A DNA stretch of 64,000 nt, from contig QXCR01000130.1 in assembly GCA_004380135.1 (NCBI GenBank), forward strand, positions 18,798-82,797, given 5' to 3'. Both the position numbers and the translations under genes were made by a program. Numbering within the stretch: the first letter of the stretch is position 1; the number at the start of each line of letters is the position of its first letter. This DNA is from Stemphylium vesicarium (taxonomy: Eukaryota; Ascomycota; Dothideomycetes; Pleosporales; Pleosporaceae). Positions 22,987-35,384 of this stretch are shown here, piece after piece. The notes under the pieces were generated by a model. The model was not told the DNA's origin and did no database searches. It worked only from the letters and a program-made list of their open reading frames with translations.

Positions 22987-24885
22987 ATGGATCACGAAAA
23001 GGTGCTCCCTCCGGATGAGAAGACGAGCATTCCTCACCCTACCGTCGAGACGGAGCGTGAGTATGGCGGTGACAACGAATGGCGCCAAAAGGAGGACTTC
23101 AGGACCCGCAACGGTCTGAATCTGAAGTCCTTCCAGCGTCGTCCTCAGGATGGCTCCATGGTGGAGCTCGACAAGTCCATGAAGACGCGCCATCTTCACA
23201 TGATTGCCATCGGTGGCTCCATCGGTGCTGGTTTCTTCGTCGGTTCTGGTGGTGCCCTCGCCAATGGTGTAAGTAGCACTCATGCCCACATCGGACTCGT
23301 ATCAAGCCACTAACACCATTGCAGGGCCCTGCTACTCTCCTCATTGACTTTGCCATTATGGGAGTCATGATCTTCAACGTCGGTAAGTCATTGTCGCACA
23401 ATTCTTGGCTGCACCACGATCCAGAACTAACGAAATTCCCCAGTCTACGCTCTTGGTGAACTCGCTGTCATGTACCCCGTCTCTGGTGGTTTCTACACCT
23501 ACTCTACTCGCTTCATCGATCCTTCTTGGGGTTTCGCCATGGGCTGGAACTACGTCTTTCAATGGGCCATTGTCTTACCACTCGAACTGCTTGTCGCTGG
23601 TCTCACTGTGCAATATTGGGATGGCGCCAAAGGAGTCAACGTGGCAGTCTTCATCACCGTATTCTGGGTCTTCATTTGCTTCATCAACGTCTGGGGTACC
23701 CTTGGATACGCCGAAGAGGAGTTCTGGTCGGCCTGCGTCAAGCTCGGAGCTACTGTTGTCTTCATGATCATCGCCTTGGTCCTTGTCCTTGGTGGAGGTC
23801 CCAGCAATGGTGAATTCTCTGAATACTACGGTGCTCGCAACTGGTACGATCCCGGTGCGTTTGCCAACGGTTTCAAGGGATTCTGCAGTGTCTTCGTCAC
23901 TGCCGCTTTCTCCTTCTCTGGTACTGAGTTGGTTGGTCTGGCCGCTGCTGAGACCAAGAACCCCCTTAAGTCTCTCCCCGGTGCCATCCGCCAAGTTTTC
24001 TGGCGAATTACCCTATTCTACATTCTCGGTCTCTTCTTCGTCGGCCTTCTCGTCAAGCACACCGACCCGCGCCTGCTCGGTTCCTCCGACGATGCCAACA
24101 CATCCCCCTTCGTCATTGCTGGCAAGGACGCTGGTCTCACCGGTTTTGACAGTTTCATGAACGTTGTCATTCTCATCTCCGTCGTCTCCATTGGTGTCTC
24201 TGGTGTTTACGGTGGTTCCCGTACACTTACAGCTCTTGCCGACCAAGGCTACGCTCCCAAGGTTTTCACCTACGTCGACCGTGCCGGACGTCCTGTCTGG
24301 TCCGTCGTCTTCGTTCTCATGTGGGGTCCTCTCGCCTACATGAACTTGGCTGCTGCTGGTGCGACTGTTTTCGACTGGTTCGTCGCTCTTTCTGGTCTTG
24401 CTGCCCTCTTCACCTGGGGCTCCATTTGCTTGGCCCACATCCGTTTCCGCAAGGCTTGGGCCTACCACGGACACACTCTCGATGAGATTCCATTCAAGGC
24501 TGCCGGTGGTGTCATTGGCTCCTGGATCGGTCTTGCCATCATCTTCATTGTCTTGGCTGCTCAGGTAGGAACTCGACAGAATCCACATCGTGAAGCGTTT
24601 TACTAATTCAGATTCTAGTTCTACACTGCTGTCTCTCCTCTCGGCCTCGAGGCTGGCCAGAAGACTGGTACTGCCGAGGACTTCTTCCAGGCCTACCTCG
24701 CCGTCTTCGTCGTTGCCGCTTTCTGGATTGCCGGTTACTTCTGGAAGCGTGAGGGATGGCTACGCACCGCTCAGATGGATGTTGACACTGGCCGCCGTGA
24801 GCTTGACTGGGACCTCATTCACGCCGAGCGTGCCGAGATTGCCACTTGGCCCGCATGGAAGCGTCTCTTGCACCGCATCTTCTAA
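22987..24885 (+). CDS. General amino-acid permease of the fungal YAT family
   Basis: Four exons (22987-23268, 23325-23382, 23444-24564, 24619-24885) join to 575 aa. After a hydrophilic N-terminus of about 68 aa comes the signature of yeast-type amino-acid transporters: KTRHLHMIAIGGSIGAGFFVGSGGAL, then YALGELAVMYPVSGGFYTYSTRFIDPSWGFAMGWNY. Further motifs are SFSGTELVGLAAAETKNPLKSLP and SGVYGGSRTLTALADQGYAPK. Twelve membrane helices are expected, and the cytoplasmic tail ends WPAWKRLLHRIF. It should be a proton-coupled amino-acid importer in the plasma membrane. Substrate range (broad Gap1-like or narrower) cannot be told from the sequence. Heavy use of C-ending codons suggests strong expression. 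Confidence 0.93.
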
Positions 24886-25777
24886 GCATATACTGCGAAA
24901 GAGCAAGTTGCTTTACGAGAGCGGTTCCTGTTTCACCGAATTCTGGTGTTGTTTGAGCTCACTTCATGTAATGTGTCGACGATGATGTACATATATCGTA
25001 GTCCACGTCTAATGTTCGCCTTTCTAGATGAAAGGTGATCTTAAATATTTATATACCCCATTCTTCAGATCACTATTCCCATTTGCGTGAGCCCGCAAGT
25101 TTGTGAGGAAGAATCAATTTTCGACTCTTCAATCATCAACGTCACTTCATAGCTCCCAGCAGTCTGTCACCCCGACCTGTCAAATGACACCATGACCGTG
25201 CGACCCGCCCGACCAAAAGAAAAGCTTACCCTACAAGGTTTCGGTCATCCCGAGCTCCGAAACGTTAAGCTGTACCATGGGACGACCACGGACGAACCAA
25301 ACGTCGCTGATCAACGGATGCAGAACAAGTACAACGATCCAAGCTTTGCGGGTGATGGTGGGTTTTCTGATCTTTTGCTTTTGTGCACCAGAGTGTAAAA
25401 ACGAACGGGCCTCGGGATGGCTGGAGGGGCATGACGTCGTCGGTGATGGATTGGCTGACACGTGATGATGCGGGGTTTTGGAGGCGCGAGTGCGGTTGCT
25501 GCACAGTGGGCGGGCGCATGGCATTTTTTTCTCCTTCATGTTCCTATTAGCGACTGTTTCCTGTGGCAAAGTTTTCGCTAACTTGCTTCGACGCTCCTGT
25601 TGATGATTAGTGAGCAGCTCATCCGGCAACCGGCCGCATACGATGGTGTGAGAGGCTCTGGCTTTCGCACGATACTTAAATCGCAATACGAACAGATGTT
25701 TTGATCACCTTTATTGATTGATATCCACAAGTGATTAGACGGAAAAGATGAGATCGAATGCAAGTAATGATATTAGT
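24886..25777. other. Intergenic region
   Basis: About 890 bases between the permease and the helicase relic. A short plus-strand ORF at 25192-25398 and overlapping minus ORFs have no recognisable product. Nothing else was seen. Confidence 0.45.
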
Positions 25778-28177
25778 CTATTGGCCTCGTACATGTGCTA
25801 TCCTAGAGAGGGCGGCAAAGCTCTCGAAATATCCAAGACCAACTTCCGACCAAAAACCCCATATCCCAACATAGGAAAAATTCGAAGACGGCCGTCGCCA
25901 ATCTTTTGAATCAAGAGAATGAATAGTAGAAAGCCCGCACTTGCGGACCCTGGCCACCAAATATCCTTCGAGGAAACGCCGTCACCTCTAGCCCCTCCAA
26001 CGTTCGGGCTCTGCTCACTGCCTTGAATTAGCTTAATGCAGTAGAACTTTTCCGATGACGACACGTACAGACGACATATGTTTGACTGGGTTCAAAGACC
26101 TTTGCAAGTTTCACTTTGACCTTGTCCAGTGACATACCCTACGAAGTAACGTTAGCGGGCCGCAATAGTCGGGCGAATACACGATGTACGTACCTGAGCT
26201 TTATGCACAGTAATTGCACAGCCAGCCATGAGCGGAAATCTGGGTTCGCGACAAGAGACTATACTGCGGGCTGTCGCCAATCTCATTCACAGCGCAGTCC
26301 GCATAAATGGTCCTTTCCAGCCCATTGTCAAACTGCACTATAGGCTATGGTTGTCTATTGTTGTCTCTTTCTGCAAAGATTTTGATCTCCTCTTGGTGAT
26401 ACCTCGCATACGAGCCCATGGGTGACTGAGCATCTCCGATGGCAGGGCCATCATCGCTACCACGGCCCTTTTTGGGCAGTCTGGCTGGGTCATATTCCTC
26501 GAACCTAACAATCGTGCCTTGTGATCCGTTCACCAAGCCGATATCAGGGTCCAAGTTGTGCTGCAATACAACCCGCATGTCCTGCTTGAACTGCAGATAA
26601 GGCTCGTAGCGATGGTTTTTCTGATACCGCAATTAGCTTTCCATTGTTTGTAACTAATGCAACGACTCACGAGCTCTTTGAGGACAGCACCTTCCCTGTA
26701 TTCATATTTCCTCAGCTCAGGCTGCTTTTGACGGTGGTCTTGTCCCCATTTGAAGTAATCTATGCATGTGAAACGATAAGGTCGGGTCCGAAGCTCGTTG
26801 ATGCACGCTTTATTGATGCGTTCAACATCATTGCGAAGCGGAAAAATCTTGACAACCTTTTCGGTGTTGCAAGAATGATCCAAGAGTATGCGAGCGTGCT
26901 CGTCAGAGATGTCGATATCTGCACACAATCAGTCGATGTTGGATGCAACGTAGCATCGGAAGCTGTACCTCGTCGGATAGATTGTAGAATCCGAATAAAT
27001 GTTTCATCATTTTGCCTAAAGATCTTGGACAGATTGATGTGGACAAAGTCGCATTCCTATGAAAATCAACGTTTTATCCAGGCGTATGCAAGTCGATGTG
27101 CTTACCTTCCACGCAAGACTACAGAAGGCCCACATGTCCCTCTCATGGGAAACGGTTTGTCGGCAGGTCTGCTTTGGGCACCGGTACTGACCGCCACCCT
27201 CCGGCATGAGGTCTTTCCCAAATTCAAAGCAGTTCTGGGAAGGCTTGACGGGAGCCAGTTGGCAAAACTGTGTACTAGCTTAGCTTCTGTACAGTGCGTG
27301 AATACCATTATACTCACGTCACCTGTCACGACGAGCTGAACGCTACCAAAGGGCTTCTTTGAGTTTCGCACGGCTTTGAGCACTTCGTTCAGGCGCGTGA
27401 AGAAGATGTTCTCGCACATGCTGATCTCGTTAATGACGAGGACATCTGTCTCGTTCATTCATTTCCACACTTTCTTTCCGTGTGCCTTTGTCTAGATATC
27501 CTCCTAAGATGTCTTAACGTCAGGCACAACCCAGCCAGCATAAGACCTGAGTACACATTGTAAGCCCAGGGCACCTTGCATGGTCACGTGGATTATCCAC
27601 CAGCCAATCAGCCCACCAGTTTATGTATATAAACCTACGTCACAGACCTCTCGGTCATTAGAACACAGAACACTACACTTTACAATACACCTTACATCAC
27701 ACTTTGTCTCCTGCTCCTAACTGCTTACACACATTAGCAGATGATGACAAGATTACGTGCAGGAATGGGAAGAATATCCATACCAGAGGGTCATGCCATT
27801 CACATTCAAAGCAGCAAGATTCGTGGGCGCAAAAATGCGTACCCTCTTGTTGAACTCGGGCGACTGCAGCCTTTTGACGAATGCGCGCAGGATAGTAGAC
27901 TTCCCGCAGCCAGCGGAACCGGTATAGAAGACGTTTCGCCCGTCTAGAATGCAATCAACGACTTGTTGCTGCTCCTTGCTCATGGGGGGCTTAGCCTCCT
28001 CAGGCGCACCGGCAGCTCCCTCCTGGGGGTCATTCCCCCGAAGTCCGGTTCAGGGCTCTCATCCATCTCAAAGGCGGCATGATGCGATCCTTGCGCCCGC
28101 AAAAGTTCGACCGGTTGACGAGCGACACGTTTGCTGTCAAACTTATAGTGCGACAAGGTTGCTTTTCGCTTGGGCAT
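25778..28177 (-). pseudogene. PIF1-type DNA helicase relic, interrupted
   Basis: Reading leftward from an ATG at 28177, pieces of one PIF1-family helicase appear in the right order: Walker A GSAGCGKST (near 27920), FAPTNLAALNVNGMTLW, then after a foreign-looking gap Walker B TDVLVINEISM (27450), SVQLVVTGD, a cysteine-containing insert RCPKQTC, HINLSKIFRQNDETFIRILQ, the RINKACINEL region, DMRVVLQHNLDPDIGLVNGSQG, RTIYADC, SLLSRTQI, and ITVHKAQGMSLDKV. Several joins use good GT-AG introns. The lesions are a frameshift at a five-base C run (plus strand 28035-28039), about 290 bases of unrelated DNA between the first and second parts, an in-frame TGA at 27459-27461, TAG at 26345-26347 (expected TGG or similar), and a one-base frameshift near 26235. 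PIF1 helicases unwind DNA 5' to 3'. This copy cannot make a full enzyme. Confidence 0.85.
27489..27739 (+). mobile_element. Candidate solo LTR or promoter-bearing insertion inside the helicase
   Basis: This stretch does not fit the helicase reading frame and lies between its Walker A and Walker B parts. It begins TGTCTAG and ends with several TG...CA-compatible ends (ACACA or TTAGCA). It contains CCAAT (27604-27608), TATATAAA (27626-27633) and then about 100 bases of CA-rich sequence, the order expected of U3, R and U5 in a long terminal repeat read on the plus strand. I could not find a target-site duplication, and the exact ends are guesses. An ordinary deletion plus insertion is the alternative. 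Confidence 0.35.
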
Positions 28178-29075
28178 CTTGTCCGGCGATGATCAATGCA
28201 CGAGAAGAGGAGGCGACGGCTCTCTCTTAAGACTCGTCTGACAAGATGAGACGCGACGCGTCAATGAGTAAGCGTGGACTAGCTAGGTTTAGCGGGATTA
28301 ATCCTTGCCCATCCTCCTCGCGATACGTCATATTCTCAGTCTTGATAGCAATCTATCGCGGTCGAGTAATTCGCTGACGCTGAGCACGACTTGCGCGTAG
28401 GACATATATGGGGGCCCAATGCGGCCATATCCGGCGCTTTGAAAGTCGTTCGCGGCTCCGCAAAATTCGAGCCATTGGATGGCGTGCGGCCCGCTGGCGT
28501 GGCAATAGCGGGACTTGCAGGCACAAGGCGGCGTCAGCGAGGGGAAGTCCATATCGATGCCATCCTTACGAGAATACGAGACAATGATCTTTCCACCTGA
28601 ATCACGCATTGCATGTCTTTGGGCTGATCACTAAGTTGTGGCGTCGATGAAAGCATCATGTAAGATGGCACACAATGAAGGGGTGGGCTATGGCCCGTAC
28701 GCACCCGCCAGTAGCAGCATTGTCTTCAATCCTGCACAAGTACCTGGCACTCAGGGCATGGAATGTAATAATTTGATTGCTGTAGGCTGATCTCCGACGC
28801 CGAACAAATGAACAGGAAATCTATCGCAAGACGCCTTCTATTCCTACCAACACCAGTGATGTGTGTGCTGACCATCCCCCAAGGTTTCGTACTCCACATC
28901 AGACCAAGAACTTCCCGCGTGTTCCTTCGTCTTTCACTGGCTGCTGTGCTGCAAGTTCTGCTTTTCGCAGCTTCTTCGTGGCAGGAGGTGAGGCTCCAGG
29001 TGTTGTGCCGGCTTCGAATTGTCAGCATCGTGGTCAACAGCGCAACTTCTTTAAGAGCGGCTCACCAGATCTCAA
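28178..29075. other. Stretch of about 900 bases without a recognised gene
   Basis: Short ORFs on both strands (for example 28328-28609 minus) lack recognisable motifs. It separates the helicase relic from the coiled-coil protein gene and may hold the promoter region of the former gene. Confidence 0.45.
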
Positions 29076-29668
29076 TTACCCTCGCGATTCGTACTGCTTA
29101 AGCTTTAAGATGAGACGATTGTTCTCCTCGTTGAGCTTATGGAACTTTTCGCGCTCTTTGTCGAGCTTTTCTGACACTTCTTTGAGTAGCCTTTCAGGTA
29201 CCATCCTGACGGGTTCAGGCCTCGGGGCAGGTGTAACATCGGGCCTTGCCTCCAGAAAGTCCCTGATTCTACGGATGACAAAGTCAATGGTCACGCCTGC
29301 TTTGAGTGCGTTCTCGATTCCCTCTTCACGTTCATCGAGTGGCGCCTGAAACTTGCGCGGAAGTCCTCTAATTGGGTAGAGATTGATCAAGCGTCGGCGC
29401 AGTTCTTTTGTAATTCCCTTTAGTTCATGGTATTCTTTCTCTAGGTTATCAGATTCATTGACGCGCTTGTACATTATCGATAGGGCGCCGTATGTCGTGC
29501 GACATCCTATGTAATCCTGGCATTTAAATGACTCGGAAGGGAGGAGGAGGGCCTCCATGTCTAAGTTAAGTAAGCAAGCGCCACTTGTGGTGCTCATGTG
29601 AGTGATCACTCACCTTCGATGATTTTCCCGATCCTTGCGTGGCCGCAGGCGTTCTGAGGTGAGTTCAT
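29076..29668 (-). CDS. Small coiled-coil hypothetical protein
   Basis: Two exons on the minus strand (29614-29668 and 29076-29560) give 179 aa, joined by a 53-nt intron (GTGAGT...TTAG). The start ATG at 29668 is a choice; the frame remains open upstream to about 29965, so a longer first exon is possible. Near the N-terminus NACGHARIG and FKCQDYIGCRTTYG place one His and three Cys residues close together, which might bind zinc. The middle has a KEYHELKGITKELRRRL helix and LPRKFQAPLDEREEG. The C-terminal 50 residues (EKLDKEREKFHKLNEENNRL) form a strong coiled coil with Leu at heptad positions. The intron and lack of stops support a real gene. I do not recognise the family. It lies between a decayed helicase and a methyltransferase-like gene. 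Confidence 0.6.
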
Positions 29669-29961
29669 CGTGACGGTAGAGCTATGATTTTGGCCGCCGC
29701 GGAGTGGGTATGGTTGCGGCGCTTGGCGCAAGAGTGAGTTGAGCCTAAGCGTTGGATTTGCGCGTAGTGGAGAGGTGTTGGAATTTTTTCTTGGAAGGTA
29801 CAAGCACAAAAGCAGATCCATTGTGGAGAAACGGGTTTGATACCTGCGCTTTCTGGCCCTCGCTGGTACTTTCCACGCTTGCCCATGGTTCGTGAAACTC
29901 GAAAACACCATGAAAGACAATAGCTTGCCGCAGATCCCATAGAAAAAGTGAAGTGCCAGGT

Positions 29962-31892
29962 TCAATCATCCAGGTAACTATCACCTCTGAAGCTTGCACT
30001 AGGTTTCGTAGCACAAGCGATGGTAAGCACCATCTTTGTCTTGTAGCGATCGCACTCATCACGGATATCCTTGTGTGCCCAGAACCACTCATCACCCTGT
30101 TCTGTGTGCATGAACCTGCCGTATAAATCTTGGTAGAAGTGTCGACCAAGGAAAGCCATCATCTTCGTGTTGTCGAGCGTGTCTTGCGGCGTAGGAGTAG
30201 AGATGGCGACACCAAAAGTGTGCGACGGAGCGGGTGCTGTTTTAGCTATTGCCTTTGGTGGCTGCGCAGGAAGCGCTATACGTGCACGGCGGATGTTCTC
30301 AAGTCCCACGATCTCCATTGTGTCGAGAACCGTATCGGAGGCTTGCTTGCTTACTCCACTGGACTCTAGTCGGCAAGATAGGTTCTCGTCGACCCATGAA
30401 GACATTTTAGGTCCTTCGCAGCTCATGTGCGCATCGACCGACAGTATTTCAATCTGCCCGCCAGGTTTGAGCACACGCATGCAATCAAAGAATGAGCGAG
30501 CCCACTCGTCGTTTCGAAGAACAGTGGTAACAGAACGCGAAATGATGGCATCGAAGTAGTTGTCTGGAAAGGGCGTTGGTGAAGAAGGAGAAGGAACGTA
30601 GAGCGAATGATGGTTCAAGGGCGCCGGGTGAGCCGTAGCAGGCGGTGCCTTTTTCGAGGACAGAGTGTACACAGTGACTGTGGGGTAACGACTTGCAAGT
30701 ATCCACCCGTCAGCTGTGAAAATTAGTATCGGCTGGCCAATTTGTCATGAGCAGGAACGTACCTATGGAGCCATGTATTTGCAGTATTCTCCTTTGGTCT
30801 CCAGGACGACTACCAACGAGCAACTCGTGCGCGGGTGACTGCAAGGACTTATTTTGGGTCAGACGTTGGTAAGCCGTCAGTGCCCACAAGCGCTTCTCGA
30901 ACATGATCTCCTGGAAGCTTTCGTCGTCGTCAAGGCCTTCCCATTCTTCGCTCAGACGAGCGGACATGATGCGTGTACTAGCGCTATCAATCTTGGCCAA
31001 TGCGCGCGCGAATGGCGACTGAGCGGCTCTCGCGCTCTGTTCGCGTTCACTGCTTTGTCTGCTTCCCGTCCGCGAACCTCGCTCGACTGCCTCGAACACT
31101 GGACCTTGGCCGAGGTGTTGAGATTTGGCAGATACACTCGAATACCGAAGGTCATCAGGGAAGTCCTCTGAGATAGCAGTCTCATAGCCAGATGTGGCGG
31201 AAAAGACGCTGTGATTCGAATGTGTGGTACTAGCCGGGTTGGATGAAGCGCGAGAGCTAAGGGAGTATTGTGATTTCCTGTCTTTACGTCGTGTAAGCAT
31301 ACCGTGGAAGCACAGGTCTAATCGATTACGGTAGGAGCTGAGGCGAATAACACATACCTGGAATGTTGACAGGGCTGAGTAATCCCGAAGAAGGCGTTGA
31401 AGGAAGTCCACCAGTAGGTGGAGGAGATGGCAGTGGGCTCAATGGTGGTGGGAAGCGTTGCGGTTGTAGGGGCCGAGTCTGCTTTTCACACTGCTGTGAT
31501 GGCGGCCTTGGAAATACATGGTCCTGCACATCTAGGGGAGCAGTTGGAGGTGTCGGCCCTTGATCAAGTTCTACATCTGGCTTTGGCTCTCCCGTAACCT
31601 CCTTCGGGGAAGGAGTGTTGTTGGTGGTTGACAGCGGTGAGATCTCTTGCACGCCTTTCTTGCTACTCTTACTGAACCAGCTGCTGAAGCCGCTCTTCTC
31701 TCCTGACTTTGAAATGGACGAACTGGATGCATCTTGACGTTTGCTGTTGGCTGCTATGCTGTTCGCGCTTCCAGAGGACTGCGAAGTTGACGTAGATGAT
31801 CGTCGGGTGGCATTTTCTTCCTTCGCTCGCCGTACTTTGCGCGCCCCTACGGTCTCTGCGTGCTGGGGAGGGACATCAAAAGTTGGAAACAT
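29962..31892 (-). CDS. Methyltransferase-domain protein with a long disordered N-terminus
   Basis: Three exons on the minus strand (31358-31892, 30763-31317, 29962-30713) give 613 aa with clean in-phase junctions. The first 190 residues are basic and Ser/Pro-rich. A middle helical region (EEWEGLDDDESFQEIMFEKRLWALTAYQRL) leads to IHGSIADGWILASRYPTVTVY, in the place of the SAM-binding first strand but without the usual GxGxG. Then come PDNYFDAIISRSVTTVL, RVLKPGGQIEIL and a C-terminal QDLYGRFM...EWFWAHKDIRDECDRYKTKM, all in the order of class I methyltransferases. This general type is common in ascomycetes, and the substrate is unknown. The loose glycine motif may mean weak or lost catalysis, or a variant pocket. 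Confidence 0.82.
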
Positions 31893-33384
31893 CTTGACTA
31901 CTCAATGCGCGTCTACCATTATTCCCCGGCGGGGGATCTTCACTTGACGATACTTGTAAATTCTCCAGATAACGGGAGTGGCCCAAACGCCCACCATCAT
32001 CCCTTAGACTAGCCACCGACCGGTAATATCTTCCATTCTCGCCAACCGTGTCAGCTAGCGCTCATACGAGGTCCTCAACGTGGGCATGTCCGTGGGTCGT
32101 CGATTGGGGACGCCTGACAGGCCAGGAACGCCCCGGTGGGTTCCGCCGATAAAAAGCCGAGGTAAGCGAGAATCCCATCTTTTGCCGGACCAGATAGCGA
32201 TCGACAGCAGTGACCTTCCACAACCCACTTGGATGGGTATACCATTAGCGAACCAGAGGGGCCATGAATGATGCGCAATCGATGCACCCGGCACCTGGCA
32301 ATACAACTGTTGCGCAAGCATGTCACTCCAGACGAGCCAAGATGACTCTTACATGGAACAGCTACATGGGGACTACCTCGCGAAGGCTAAGCTCCGAAGA
32401 CGCAACACCAGCCACAAACTCAGGGCGCGCATTGAACGGCACTTGTACCGCCCATGTTCTATTACCATGATTCCAAGACACGGCAAATCAGATACCCAAG
32501 CAACGAAAGTCGTGGGTCCAATCGATCGTTGGGACCTTCCACGACTCGTTAGAGCCTCTTGAGCGACCCGGCAGTCAGGTACCTTTCGTAAGTACTGTAA
32601 CCACATCCGACTCTTGGACCGGTGCTTGGACCTTGTGGAAACTCAGCTTAATTGGATTCGCCATCTTGCGCAAGAGTTTTCTCGAAGACCACGGAACAAT
32701 CGCTAATGTCATCCACCTATGAGATCATATCGCTGAGCCGTCTTGCATTTCCTGCAACAAATAATTTCAACTGAGCAGTCAAACCCTGTGGCTTTACAAG
32801 GATACTCCAAGTATCATCTGGTACGCTACTTCAACATCGCGAATGCTCACAAGACCAGACTTCGCATCCATTCTGTGGTGGCTTTTCGTCACTGATAATG
32901 GATTGTGGATCAAGTGGACATAGTCCACATCCCGAAGCCGACGACTACCTTAGTGTTGGCGTCAAATCCAAGACCGACGGCTCTCGAATGGCGCGCCGCG
33001 GTCGCATTGTGCCGAGAGACGGCTCAGATGCACATGAAACGCACGCAAGCACACTTGGCCGTTTGACTTGCCTTCACGGAGCAAAAGGCTGTTAGGCGTC
33101 TAGCCGCTAATGACTTGCTCAATCAGTCTTCTCTTCCGATTGCGGAGTGCACCCAATGTGGCCTACGATGCACTCCATATGGGATCGCTATGGCCACCTG
33201 CATGACAAGGACACGGCTGCTGCGGGCTTCCCCTTGCACTAAGTATGACCTCCAGGTTTTACTGTTGGCTTTGGTGTACGACACGGCTATATTTGAGGGG
33301 AAGTCGCAGGAGTGCTCTGGTATTCAGCGGCCTTGACATTCTCAATCACTCCGTCTCACTCGTTTTGTTTATTCCACGACGATA
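31893..33384. other. Gene-free stretch of about 1.5 kb
   Basis: Only short overlapping ORFs occur between the methyltransferase-like gene (minus strand) and the purine permease (plus strand), so this is a divergent promoter region. No RNA gene or repeat was recognised. Confidence 0.5.
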
Positions 33385-35251
33385 ATGGGTTTTATCGAAC
33401 GAAAGAAAGCTGCCCTCAATGATAAGGTGTCTGCCTCGTTCGTGGGCAGATACTTCCACCTCGATGGATCAAGCCATGTACGTTGAGCTTAGATCTCAAT
33501 TGCACTTCATGATACTGACTATGCAAGCCCAATGCCATCAAGAATGCGCGATTTACTACCGAAATCCGTGCTGGTCTAACAACTTTTTTCACCATGGCAT
33601 ACATTATCGCCGTCAATGTGAGTACTTCGCGATGGACACCGAGCGGCATAGATATGGTTCACTGACATAATTACCCCACCAGGCATCAGTCCTTACAGAC
33701 TCGGGGGCAACCTGCGTCTGCAACGATCCTATCGACCCAACCTGCAGTGACAACGAAGCCTACTCCCTCTGCCTCCTCGAGATAAACCGTGACTTCGTCA
33801 CTGCTACCGCTGCAATCGCAGCGCTCGGATCGTTCCTGATGGGCATCATGGCGAACCTTCCCGTCGCACTGGCGCCAGCCATGGGTTTGAATGCCTACCT
33901 AGCATACCAGATTGTCGGTTACCACGGCACTGGCCCGATCGACTACCGTGTAGCCATGACAGCGGTTTTCGTTGAAGGGTTCATCTTCGTTGCTCTTTCC
34001 CTCGCCGGTATCCGTCAATGGCTCGCTCGCATCATTCCTGCTTCTATCAAAGTGGCGTGTGGTGCTGGTATCGGTCTCTTTCTTACCTTGATCGGCCTCT
34101 CGTACTCTGCTGGAATCGGTGCCATCACCGGCGCCAAGGCAACGCCTCTGGACCTAGGAGGCTGCCCAAATGAGTATCTCGACCCGGACACCGGTGCCTG
34201 TCTTTCACACAAGGCGACCAATCCGACCATGTGGCTCGGCTTCCTTGTCGGAGGTGTATTCACCGCATTGTTGATGACATACAAAGTCCGTGGCTCGATG
34301 ATCGTCGGTATCGCGTTGGTGTCAATTTTCTCCTGGCCTCGCGATACATCCATCACTTACTTCCCCCGTACGGTGGTTGGAGACAGTCGCTTCAACTTTT
34401 TCAAGAACGTCGTTGCATTCCACCCCATCCAGAACACCCTGCTTGCGCAAGACTGGGATCTATCAAATGTTGGTGGGCAGTTTGCTTTGGCTGTCTTCAC
34501 CATGCTCTACGTCGATATTCTTGATGCGACAGGCACTCTTTACTCGATGGCGCGCTTCTCAGGCGTTGTGGACCCCGACACGGGCGACTTCCCTCGCAGC
34601 ACTATCGCCTACAGTGCTGATGCCATCGCCATCTCAATTGGTTCGCTCTTCGGGTCTTCCCCCGTCACTGCCTTTGTCGAGTCCGGCGTAAGTAGCCACT
34701 TCCCCTGTTCCTAAGCACACCGTCACTAACACATGTAGGCTGGTATCCAAGAAGGCGGTCGCACGGGCCTGACGGCAATCACTACCGGCATCTGCTTTTT
34801 TATCTCTCTCTTCTTCGCCCCCATCTTTGCTTCCATTCCACCCTGGGCCACTGGTGGAGCTCTTATCTTGGTCGGCTGCATGATGATGCGCGGTGTTCTT
34901 GCCATCAACTGGAATTACCCCGGCGATTCTATCCCCGCGTTTGTCACGTTGATGTTCATGCCCTTTTCCTATTCCATCGCGTATGGGCTCATCGCAGGTA
35001 TCATATGCTACGCCGTCATCAACACCACTACGTGGGCTGTGGGCAAGATCTCGGGTGGACGTCTGCTCCCCCCTGACTATGACAACAAAGAGTACTGGAG
35101 CATCCGTTCCGACTCACCTCGCGCCCAACCGTGGTTTATCCGCGCAATGAAAGGAGACAAGCAGTTCTGGAGACCCCAGGATACGGATTCATTCGAGCTG
35201 GAGTCAACAGAGGCTCGTGTAGAGACTATTATTACAGCCACAAAGGTTTAG
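33385..35251 (+). CDS. AzgA-type purine (adenine/guanine/hypoxanthine) permease
   Basis: Four exons (33385-33477, 33528-33617, 33683-34687, 34739-35251) give 566 aa. The two short first exons encode the N-terminus and first membrane helix (KNARFTTEIRAGLTTFFTMAYIIAVN), the usual start of AzgA proteins. Other family motifs are NLPVALAPAMGLNAYLAYQIVG, ASIKVACGAGIGLFLTLIGL, FTMLYVDILDATGTLYSMA, SSPVTAFVESGAGIQEGGRTGLTAI and the tail of about 70 polar residues. Aspergillus AzgA is a plasma-membrane proton symporter for adenine, guanine and hypoxanthine, and this protein has its length and signature. All introns are GT-AG and in phase. Nothing in the sequence indicates which purines are preferred. 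Confidence 0.94.
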
Positions 35252-35384
35252 TCAACGACTTCCGCTGCCTGTTCATCAACATTTGATACATCGATTCGCG
35301 CATTCTCTTCACGATACCATGTTTTCCTTGATGCTTTATGCATCCATTTACATTTCAATAGACTGATCAAGACTATTTATTACA

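Noticed and set aside
27481..27745. Complete LTR with target-site duplication
   Set aside because: I tried several end points and found no matching flanking duplication, so only a candidate is reported.
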